This document shows, in pieces, positions 54,975 to 64,000 of a DNA stretch of 64,000 bases. The position numbers and the translations under genes were made by a program. Every line of letters begins with the position of its first letter. Position 1 is the stretch's first letter. A model generated the notes under the pieces. That model did not search any database, was not told where the DNA came from, and saw only the letters and a list, made by a program, of their open reading frames with translations. Origin of the DNA: Euborellia annulipes (Eukaryota; Arthropoda; Insecta; Dermaptera; Anisolabididae); NCBI GenBank assembly GCA_023213315.1, contig JAKCPI010000386.1:1-64000 (forward strand), in the 5' to 3' direction.

Positions 54975-55978
54975 CCTATCTTTCTGATAAATTAGATAAT
55001 AATGTCCTCTAATAATTAACAATAATTATTTTTGACTATCCTTATTAATGAATTCAAGCTAAAAATAAAGAAAAAAATAAAAATATTCAGTAATGATAAT
55101 TTTTTTGATATGAAAAAATAAAATTAAAAATAAACAAAAAGAAGATAGGTTTTCAATTTTTAAATTAAAATATCACAAAAATAATATATCATCATCTATC
55201 TCAATTTAATAAGAAAAAAAAAAAAAATCTTATTGGAATTTATAGTAGACAAAGTGTTGGCTTTTATTTTGAAGAATAACGATTTTCCGTTAACGACGAC
55301 AAGAGTGAAAGAAAGAGAGAATCATAAAGTCAGAGAGATGAAGAAAAATAAATTTGATGATCCAATATTTTTTAAAAAAATAATAATTGAAACAAAAGAA
55401 GAGGATGAATTTCAATTGGTTCAATTAGATAAATGCGAGGAACGATATATCATATTCAATCTCGGAAATTAAAAAATAAATTTTTTGGGGGTATGGTTGT
55501 TGTTGTTGGTGCGTTTCATAGAGAGAGGGGATACTTCAATACTAAAACATCCAGGGCCTTTTCACTATCAACCAAACATCCCTTGCAAAACATGTATTTC
55601 GGTCAAGGTTTAATATCTTTTTACATTTGATTTTATTATACACATCCTTATAAAATATTCCTCTTCTATCTCTCGCTTTCTCTAACATAAATAGTTGCTT
55701 CTCGTTAAAAGGAACCCGATTTTTTAGATATAAAGATATTAAAATAACAGGTCATTGAACTTTAACTTCTTTTTAAATGAGAATTTATGGACTCAAGTGA
55801 TTCGATTTATTTAAAGTAGAAAAAGTTTCAAACTTTATTTATCCTTTAAAGATAATTTATTTATTTATTTATTTATTTGGATGTTTGTGTTTTTTTAATA
55901 AACATTTTTTTATTAGTTACTAGCCGCAATGATAACAATAACTCCAGATAACAATAATTTTTATTGAGTTTAATATTA
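54975..55978. other. Intergenic; one open frame of doubtful status
   Basis: AT-rich. A frame at 55233-55472 (79 codons, charged, with EEDEF and KEREN strings) is the least repetitive frame in this part, but it has no recognisable domain, no visible splice context and codons dictated by AT content. (TTTA)n at 55856-55880. Confidence 0.35.
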
Positions 55979-56510
55979 GGTTTGTTCGTTTCGCTTGCAG
56001 TATAATATACATATTTTGCCCTGCATTTAGTTCGTTTAATTTTTTACATGCTGCATTCTGTTCGTTTGAAACTTGAGTCGGGGCAGAAAATGTAGATTTT
56101 GCTGCAAAAATTGACCCAATCGAAAAGCTGGTGTGAATTGTGCAGAGCGATCCCAGCGCCAAAGCTTTAGTAGATGACCACCTTTTTGTCGCCATTTTCT
56201 TTCAATCCACTTGAATTAAAATCGAGAATAAAAAAGATTAGTAAGTTTTAGGCTTTTATTTTCATTAATTTTCTTCATTATTATTAATTATTTAAGAATC
56301 AACGTTATAAAAATGACAACTGAAGGTTAGGTTATGTTAGATTATTAAGAACTCATTTTGCAAGTTCATGACTTCAATCGAACAGATATCAAAAAATGCA
56401 AAAGTTGCACTTTTTGTTCTAGGAAGTTTGTGAACGTTTGCAACTTTTGACCAAGATAGCGAGCCTTGACAGCTTTGCACTTTTACCATGACAAGTGAAA
56501 CGAACAAACC
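55979..56510. mobile_element. TA-flanked TIR element with GGTTTGTTCGTTTC ends
   Basis: TA, then GGTTTGTTCGTTTCGCTTG at the left, and CAAGTGAAACGAACAAACC then TA at the right. TA duplication suggests Tc1/mariner-like mobilisation. A minus-strand frame of 91 codons starts inside (ATG at 56195) and reads past the left end, so it is not a credible transposase. Confidence 0.75.
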
Positions 56511-56514
56511 TATT

Positions 56515-56944
56515 ATTTAATCAATTTTCTTAAATGAATATCACAGTCAGTACAAGCAAACCCTCTCTTACCAAGACTCTTTAATTTTAAAGTATTTTAT
56601 TAATTTTGTTAAATAGGTCTTTATTACTAAATGAAATTATTATTTGTCATGAAACAAAGATCTGGAAAACAATTTAATATGAAGTTTTAGGTTACTTAAG
56701 AACATAAGGGGGTTGCTCTCCCTGAAAAAATCAGAGTAAAATTTAATTGCTGATCCTATAGAGAAAAAATTTTGGCCTAATTTTAGAATTATTATATAAT
56801 TTTATCATTAGCTACTAGTATTATATATAATTTATTCTATCATTATTAATGTGATTCATTTCAGGAAAAACAATTTTTTTAAAAATTTCTAGAGGCAGCC
56901 ATTATATAGAATTGCAATTTTTTTTTTTTTTTTTATTAATAAAC
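56515..56944. other. Intergenic, no gene seen
   Basis: AT-rich; T run at 56919-56934. Confidence 0.4.
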
Positions 56945-57090
56945 ACTAAGTGCCTCAAGTGTTCGCATCCCGTCTCATCCAACAAAATTTATTTCAATTG
57001 AATTGAATACCGATCAATTGAAATAAAGAGTGGTGGGGTCTAAATGGCCTGCGATGCCGAAAGACCCGAATTTAAAAAAAGGGCAAGAAG
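56945..57090 (+). repeat. SINE B, 5' truncated
   Basis: GTTCGCATCCCGTCTC (B-box half of the head), AAATTTATTTCAATTGAATT, GGGGTCTAAATGGCC and GCGATGCCGAAAGACC, then an A-rich end. Confidence 0.8.
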
Positions 57091-58794
57091 GAGACTGGCC
57101 TCCATGTGTATAACAAATTTTTATAAAAATTTAATATAAGAAAATATAATAGGCCTAATATAAGCTTAATATGAATTATTAAATTTTTTATTTTATATAG
57201 ACCTATATGTCTACTCTTTTGAATTTTTATTTATTAATAAAATCTCAAAATATGAATAAAAAATCCGATTCTTTCTGTTTAGTAGTTTTGAAAGATCGTA
57301 AAAATCCTCAGGCTTTTTTTTTCTTAGTGAATATAGTGCCTTAAGTGACAGTAGAACGAAAATGTGTTGGCAAACAAAAGGAAGTAAAATGTCTCCAGGA
57401 TGATATTTTTAACCCCATGCAAAATTCATAAACTCTTTTGGTCAATTCACGAGGAGAAAAAGAGAGAGATAGAGAAAAAAACTAGAACCGATGAAGAAAG
57501 AAAGAAAAAATGATTTTCAGTTTTCAAGGATCGAATGAATTCAATGATTGAATTACATTTTGGCAAAGAATTTGCATTTGGATATTCATATTTTATAAAC
57601 ATTGAAAAAATTCCAAATATTCTTTGAGAGTATGAATTGTAATCAGAATAAATAAAATACAAAAATTTCTAAATTTCTTCTTTCATATACAGTATAATCT
57701 ATAAATCGAAGAAAAAGTTTCTCACTAGTAGGATAAATAAAATAGACCCTTTGTTTAGAAGGCCAGCACGCTACCAACTACACCAAGCCCGAGGGCCTGA
57801 TTCGAATTTCAAATAATAATCGACCGAGTTCATATTTCATTAATGATGTAGAATCATTTTTTTTTATTCAGGTGAGCTTAATAAAAATTAGATTCATTCA
57901 TGTAAAATTTGAAAAATTGGAGTAAAAGAATTTTTTGGGCATAAAGAAAAACATTGACACACTCCAAGCTCAACCAAGAGCTTCTCAAGCAAGTCTAGAA
58001 TCCTCTTTGAAAATAATGAATTTTTAATGATTTCTTAATTCCAGAAAAGGTAAAAAAATTCCTAATATATACAGAAGGCCTACAACTATAGTTATATAGT
58101 ATTTACAAACATTTTATTTTTTATTCTTTTTATCACTAAATTAATGTTATTATAATATAATTTAATTAAAATTAATAAAAATTAACTTTTTTATATATAT
58201 TTTTTTTTTAGAAATAAAATTTTATTTCATCTACTCAAGTGTCAAAAAATAAATTTTTAATTTTGATAAATATTTGGACAAGTTTAAGCTTCACAATTAT
58301 ATTCCGACATGAAATTGTGCCAGTGAAAAGCTAATGTTAGTTTACGTTTGTTTGGACAGCTGGTGACACGATACTTAAACCTGAGGAATCAAGCCGAGTT
58401 AAATTATATTGTCCTCCTCCCTCTACCTTGTCTTTATTTATTTGGATATAAATTAATTCTTTATAAAAATGAATTAAAAATAATGGCTTAATTGAGAAAA
58501 AAAAAACGTTATTTTTCTTATATTATACAGTACATTTTGATGGAGAAGTGGACAAAGTACATTTTTGGAAAAAATAAAATTAATAATTGGAGTAGATTAC
58601 GTTTAGTTTTTTATCAATTTATGGTCAAATTAATTCAAAATACAAATTCTTTGAGTAATGGAAATTTGAAATGAAGCAGTGAGTCTCGTTTGCCGAGATC
58701 ATTTTAGAAATAATTTTAATTATCCAAATAAAATACAGTAGTATCGATGGCTTACTAGGTCTTTCCTCCCTTATTTTGAAAAAAATAAAAAACT
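57091..58794. other. Intergenic with one SINE head fragment
   Basis: AT-rich. 57745-57797 (minus) is a SINE A head fragment (GGCCAGCACGCTACC, CCAAGCCCGAGGGCC). Nothing else is recognisable. Confidence 0.4.
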
Positions 58795-59277
58795 CTTATA
58801 TGGCCTGAGTTGCCGAAAAGACTGTGTGAATGTGAGTGTGAGAGTGAATGAGAAAATAGTGTGTGTTAAGGTGCGCGTCTCGGGGTGCTAATTTTGGGAC
58901 TTTCCAGCGGCCACATTTTTGAAGCTATCGACCTCAAATTTTTTTTTAAATTAAAGCTATTTAAAATATCTACAAATAATAGAAGCCCTTTATTTTGATT
59001 TTCGAAAAAAAAAAATTTTTTTTAGATTAATCGCATTAAATAAAAGATATTTTAAAAAAAGGAGCTCTATAAGTTGTAGATAATTAAATTAGTAATCATT
59101 GTGTTAAAAAAATAATTAATTTTTTGCCTTTAATTAATTAGCTGGAAAGTCTAGAATGAAATGGAAAAAGTTCCGTTCCGTGTATTCCAATGGGTGAACA
59201 CTAACGCCATCTCTTGCCGCCTCGAGTCAATCGTGTTTTAACGGTTTTTCAAGACCCGCACCTTAAAAAAAAAAACA
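58795..59277 (+). repeat. SINE A tail split by a TTAA-type MITE
   Basis: GGCCTGAGTTGCCGAAAAGA and the GTGAATGTGAGTG part run to 58869; the poly(A) tail resumes at 59263. The head is absent. Confidence 0.85.
58870..59262. mobile_element. piggyBac-type MITE with TTAA duplication
   Basis: TTAA lies at 58866-58869 and 59263-59266. Ends GGTGCGCGTCTCG and CAAGACCCGCACC are inverted. TTAA target duplication is diagnostic of piggyBac-type mobilisation. The insertion splits a SINE A tail, which confirms the borders. No transposase. A related end lies at 8411-8515. Confidence 0.85.
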
Positions 59278-59352
59278 AGAGTTCATTGCACTTTTACTGC
59301 ATGAAATTCTGTCTACTTCATGAGCAAGAATTACTGAATCCAACTAAATTTT

Positions 59353-59485
59353 AGCCCTCGGGGCTTGGAGTAGTTGGTAGCGTGCCTACCTTCTATATCA
59401 AACGTCGCGGGCTCGGACCCCAGGCAGTCCGATGATTTTATTTAAGGCATTTGGATACCAAATGGCTTAAATAGAAATAATAAAA
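59353..59485 (+). repeat. SINE A, 3' truncated
   Basis: GCCCTCGGGGCTTGGAGTAG head, GGGCTCGGACCCC, and body to ATGGCTTAAATAGAAATAA, where the foldback at 59487 begins. Confidence 0.85.
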
Positions 59486-59486
59486 T

Positions 59487-59812
59487 GCATAATAATTTAA
59501 CGAAATAGATAGTTGTATATTGCACTAATTATCTTGCTAAAGACTGTCAAGGTGTTGATTCTTCCAATCTTAGTCGTTGAGGCTGTTGCACACCTTGACA
59601 GCCTTTAGCTAGATAATCAGTACAATATACAATTATCTATTTCGTTAAATTATTATGCACAATATACGTATTGTTATTATTCGTTGTGTATATTTTTATA
59701 AAACTATCGGTATCCATCTATTGTTCGACAATTATTTCGTCCTGAAGATGGAGCGATGCGTTCCCGAAACGTCGACGAAATAATATAAAGGTTTTTTATT
59801 TCTGCTGGCTGC
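59487..59812 (+). mobile_element. Penelope-type terminal unit: inverted repeat plus hammerhead-like end
   Basis: 59487-59660 is an inverted repeat (TGCATAATAATTTAACGAAA and complement, with CAAGGTGTTGATTC near the centre). It is followed by 70 bp, a hammerhead-like motif (59731-59784) and TTTTTTATTTCTGCTGGCTG. The same order is seen in degraded form at 36530-36905. No coding region remains. Confidence 0.65.
59731..59784 (+). ncRNA. Hammerhead-ribozyme-like motif with perfect stem I
   Basis: Stem I strand ATTATTTCGTC (59731-59741) pairs over all 11 bases with GACGAAATAAT (59774-59784). Between them lie core CTGAAGA (59742-59748), a T, stem II GGAGCG-ATG-CGTTCC with one G-U, a C, core GAAAC (59766-59770) and the cleavage triplet GTC (59771-59773). 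Stem III is the two-pair AC/GT type reported for Penelope-element hammerheads, so cleavage may need a dimer. The unpaired T·C at the base of stem II is the one weak point. Confidence 0.6.
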
Positions 59813-61756
59813 CTTACTCATAGAGTTCATTATTCTAAATTTTAATAATATAAATCAATCATCTTAAAAAAAAAAACTTTTTTGTTAGTGTTTTGGTAGT
59901 AGATAGTAATTTTAAAAAAGGCGATAAAACAAAAGGAAATTCTTTTTGAGTATATTTTCCAGAATTGGAGCCAATTGACATGATCTTGTTGAGTCGGAAG
60001 GGGGGTCCAGAGAGGAATGAGGTGTCCATTGGCACACTTGAGGGTCTCTCGAGGGCATCGCGCCAGCCTCCCCCTTATATATATATATATATCCATTCTG
60101 GCACACAAAAAATACATTAGCAATGCAAAACACTCAAACATCATATTTTAAATCGGATCAATGAGCAACGAATTATTTTATTTCACTAAAAAGATTAAAC
60201 TTTTTTCATTATTAAAAGAATTGCGAGATGTTATTTTGAAAATTAAATTATAATTATTAGATAAGAAATTATAATTTATAATATTCGAATTGTTGAATTT
60301 CGGACTTTCGCCTCTACGAATCTCAGCAGGCGATATTTTTATTAAATTGTATTATAATTATAAATAAAAAAATAAAAATTATTGTAAATATCAATATAAT
60401 TTACATGTAGTCTATTGCAATTACTAAACAAAACCCTCTTTAATGCTGCTCTGTTGGAATAGGAATAATTTCCCTCTCTCACCTCTCGTGTTGTATTGAT
60501 TGATTAATTTCATTCATCCCCTAGACCTAAGGGAATAAGATTAAACTTAATTTAATAGAGTTTGAATAAGCCGAGGTCTTAACGAAATATACGGCCGATC
60601 CGGAACAAGGTGAAGGCTAGAGACCCAAGGGGTAGGGTCCTTGGGGGGACCCCTTTGGCCAAAGCCCTTCGGCATCGATCCCCCCGCTCCGCCCTACAAT
60701 CCGTCATCCCCGTGTTCTGAGGGGAACATTACACCCGAACTTTGCCCGATATATTGGACAAGGGCACAACTGACCACAACATCTTAAAACCACATTATCA
60801 ACCTCGCCGCCCTTTTCACACGTCCCTTTTCCTTATGCCAACATTCCATTTACAGAAGCCATATATTATGTCTAAATGAAAGTGCGGGGGCGGCGCGGCC
60901 TTGGGTCACTGGGCAACATATTGAAGATTTCATAATGTTGTATGACGTATACTTTTCTTAATGAAAACCTTGTTCAAGAAAGTCAGCATTCAAGCTAAAA
61001 AATTTAGAACCCTACTTTAAATAATTGGGATAAAATTAATATTGATAAAACCCTATATAATAGAGAAAATGAATATTTTCATAATATTCTAAAATTTAAA
61101 GCTTTAAGCAATTATAAATACAAATCCGCAAATAATAATATATTCATTTCATTTTAAATGAATTGATGATATTCTTAAAACCCTTCTCCAAAGCTTCTTG
61201 TTTAAATATTTTGTTAATAAAGTGAAAATTATTTGAAAATAATAATAATAATTGAGATGGATTGAATATTTATTGGTAAATGGAGAACAATTGTTTGAGA
61301 ATTTAAATGTCTATCAAATAATAACTATGAGCTGGAGAAAAGCGAGCCCATCAAAAGAGGTTTAGGAGGTTATTTTTATGGTTTGAGAAGAGGACTTAAA
61401 GGAAGGGGGAAAAAGAGATAGAAAGAAAAAAAAACAAACGGAACAAATAATGAAGCTTAAAGGGATTAGAGGAATGAAGGGCTAGTTAAAAACAGACAGT
61501 GCAACATCTATTTCTGTCAGAATTCACCCAGGGAGGTATTTAATAGATGATAGCACCTACTAACTCACGCGAATTAATTATTTATTATTTTATAATTTTC
61601 AATGAAAAATTAGAACAACGTTCTTGATAAATTGAAATTTTTTAAAAATATTTTTATTATAACACGAAGGATAACTTAGTTCTTTGATATTACATTATTT
61701 ATAGCACTCCCACCTTCAGATTAAAACAAAAATAGATTCTCAAAAATGCTATACAA
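59813..61756. other. Intergenic; balanced patches
   Basis: 60000-60080 and 60590-60900 are GC-richer (GGGGGGACCCCTTTGGCC, CGGGGGCGGCGCGGCC) and match no repeat here. 60300-60335 (TCGGACTTTCGCC, TCTCAGCAGGCGATAT) repeats a stretch at 4082-4120. No gene is supported. Confidence 0.35.
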
Positions 61757-61885
61757 ATCAGGGGCGAATATAAAAATTTTTAACGGAGGGGGGGGCTCAT
61801 TTTAAATATCCTCTCCCCCAAATACAAAAATAATTTTAAAATACCGGATATACCTGAGCCCCGAGGGGCCCGGGCCTCTCAAAGA
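61757..61885 (+). mobile_element. Partial hAT-type MITE
   Basis: CAGGGGCGAATATAAAAATT start, G run and C run, then GAGGGGCCCGGGCC. It matches the left end and GGGCCCGGGCC part of 50987-51245; the right terminus is not visible. Confidence 0.6.
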
Positions 61886-62355
61886 CAAAAGTTTTATTTA
61901 AAAAATGCTTATATATTACAAGGTATTTCGAATAGACAAGGTAGGTCCATTCTGTTCGGGAAAATTCGTCTGTTTTCGGCTCTGATGCCGTGGCGGCTCC
62001 TTGCTATTGTTTGCTAATGGGGCCCTATGGGACTATATACAATTCTTCATATTAAATCAAATATTTTTAAATTTACATTTAAATATCACTTATTTGATGT
62101 TAATTAAAGATAAATTGGATAAAATGAATTCATAAAATATAGAAATATGCAGGGGTTTATGTAAAAAAAAATCGTTTAACCACAAAATAGCGCTCGATCA
62201 GAATTATTTTAATTTTAACTTTTAATCTATATAAGGCTATTAAAAAAAAAATAGTAATAGGGAGAAAAATATAAGTTAATTAATTTTCGATTCTTAATTA
62301 AATAATCAAAGGATTATATTTTTTTTTCTATTTAGTTTCTCCTAAAAACTTAAAA

Positions 62356-62386
<31 letters not shown>

Positions 62387-63639
62387 TGTTTAGAAAAGGA
62401 AGGTTAGACTGAGTTAAAAAAAAAAGAGAATTTTATAAATTTAAATAAATTCCTGCCCTTTGTTCAGAAAAAAGCAAAATATTCTTTTGACCTTTGGGTT
62501 TATGATCGAGTTCCAAAAAAAACCCCTTTTCGGTCTCTTTGTTTAGAAGAATCAAATATTCCGCATGTGGTTTCTCAACGTTTTAAAAGGCAGAAGATAA
62601 GTTTCTGGGTTTAACCCTTCATTAAATAAACAATAGTTTTCAAATTAACTAGGCCTAAAGTAATATTATATTGATTATAATATAATTCACAAAACAAAAA
62701 TACATTCTAATACATTTCTACTTTTAGTTCAGAAATCTTAAAAAACTCTTTAAAACAAACAAAAAAATCTTTAAAACATTACTTTTATATAAAATATTAA
62801 AAAAAAAAAACATAATTCTTAAGTTTATTCATATAAATTTGTTATTTAATTATAATTTTTGGCTTAATTTTAAATTTTCATTCTTCATTTATGGCACTGA
62901 CAAAAAGGTTTCAATTTATATATTTTCCCTCATACAGCACCTGTAATGTGAATAAAAATTAAATCAAATATTCTAGTTTGTTATTTTAAACAGATTTTTA
63001 TTTTGTACATACCTGGATAAAATTTCTTTAGATATCTTGTGCATTGTATTAGTAGAGAATTGGGATTTGTCAGATTCCACTTTTCGGACATTTTACAACT
63101 TAAAATTAATTTTCTTATGTTTGTTTCCTTTTAAGAGACCTAATTTAATAAAAGTTTAATTTAATAAATGCCTATTAACTCCAATTAAATAAAAAAAGTC
63201 AAAGTCAAAATACTTACGAATGAAATGACAGTTCGAGGTTATGCCACATCTTACTTATTTCCTTTTTTTACTTCTTATTACATAATAATTGCGCTAAAAT
63301 CTCATCGTTATATTGTTCAAATAATTAGTCGATAACACAAATAAGGGTGCAAAACTCTATATATGCAAAGTAAATTAAATAAATGCCAAGAAATGAATCG
63401 CACACAAATATACGCATTGCTTTTCTATGGGCGAGTGGTGGGAGGGAGCCGCCATCCAATCAAAATCGGGTATACCAAAAACTTCGGAAATGGGACTATG
63501 GACCTACCTTGTCTATTCGAAGTACCTTGATATATTAATATATTTTTTTTTTTTTCTTTTATTTATGCGACGCACTTTTTCAAACAAAAATATAGATATT
63601 GACCATATACCCCTATATAAGTAAGTATATAGATTTGAA
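61886..63639. other. Intergenic, no gene seen
   Basis: AT-rich throughout, (AT)n at 62364-62386, A runs, and no recognisable repeat. The frame at 63427-63624 reads through low-complexity sequence. Confidence 0.4.
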
Positions 63640-63702
63640 GATTTTCGGGGGAGGGGGAGGGCCCGGGCCTCCTCGCCTCCCCCCCTCTTGCATACGCCCC
63701 TG
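63640..63702 (+). mobile_element. Right end of a hAT-type MITE
   Basis: GGGCCCGGGCCTCC, a C run and CATACGCCCCTG match the right end of 50987-51245. The left end is not found. Confidence 0.65.
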
Positions 63703-64000
63703 ATACAAATATACTACAACATATTTGTATGCAGACTTGTTAGTGTATATACACATAGGTCTATATGTCTTTAATAAGCATCTTAGTTACTGCTTACCTC
63801 CGTTGTCTTTACTCAAGTGGAAATGGAAATGGATGTATGTATGATAATACTCTTATTTAACTAAGTAAATGAATGAGTGGCGGGAAAACCGATGCTTAAT
63901 TTGCTGGGTTGGATTCACCCTTTGGCTGCTAATGCGATTCGCCCATTTGACCCTTGAGATTTAATCTCCCCCTGTCTTGAACTTGGGCTGTCTTAGTCTA
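63703..64000. other. Unique-looking sequence at the window edge
   Basis: 63780-64000 is of balanced composition and matches no repeat here. No frame of note. It could be the flank of something beyond the window. Confidence 0.3.

Noticed and set aside
55233..55472. 79-codon open frame as a small host gene or exon
   Set aside because: It is not repetitive but has no recognisable domain, and no splice or promoter context that I can support; the length is within chance for such AT-rich DNA.
55920..56195. 91-codon frame as a transposase
   Set aside because: It starts inside a 532-bp TIR element but reads out through its end, and shows no catalytic motif.

Overview
The window looks like AT-rich, gene-poor nuclear DNA from an invertebrate animal, probably a protostome; the exact taxon cannot be read from it. 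The reasons are dense short interspersed elements (SINEs) with tRNA and 5S heads, a Penelope-like element with a GIY-YIG endonuclease region, Jockey-like and other LINE remnants, many TIR transposons with typical eukaryotic target duplications, long microsatellites, and no long open frame. I found no intact protein-coding host gene. The best host gene is a tRNA-Ile(AAU) gene at 50528-50602 (minus).

Layout. 1-2.2 kb: a tandem 170-bp repeat between direct repeats, then a GC-rich segment. 2-17 kb: SINEs, MITEs, copies of an unclassified element with a hairpin at each end (called HPE here), and a 1.45-kb TIR element with two different tandem arrays (10132-11577). 16.4-21.3 kb: a 5S-derived SINE, a LINE 3' end, a foldback with hammerhead-like motifs, and a degenerate Penelope-like element between inverted flanks. 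23-26.8 and 36.5-38.9 kb: clusters of HPE copies, some head-to-tail. 27-31 kb: a palindrome inside a SINE, a MITE with a perfect 8-bp duplication, and a palindromic MITE. 31958-33856: a 1.9-kb near-perfect palindrome carrying inverted MITEs and a Jockey-like reverse transcriptase fragment. 46.8-49.5 kb: a nested palindrome with two hammerhead-like motifs, then a foldback element whose inverted termini are built from a CTCGCCGAAA tandem unit. 50.5-53.8 kb: the tRNA gene, hAT-type MITEs and a duplicated block. 54.3 kb: a very long G run. 54.7-64 kb: MITEs, SINE pieces, another hammerhead-like motif, and low-complexity AT-rich DNA.

How the parts relate. Almost everything recognisable is mobile-element derived and heavily nested: SINEs inside MITEs, MITEs inside SINEs, and hammerhead-bearing palindromes inside HPE copies. 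Three SINE head types (two tRNA-like, one 5S-like) share a 3' module around GGCCT..(N)..GCCGAAAAG, which suggests one retrotransposition partner or template switching. The most unusual theme is repeated hammerhead-ribozyme-like motifs at the ends of Penelope-type foldback units, often one per arm on opposite strands, all with one extra base after CUGANGA.
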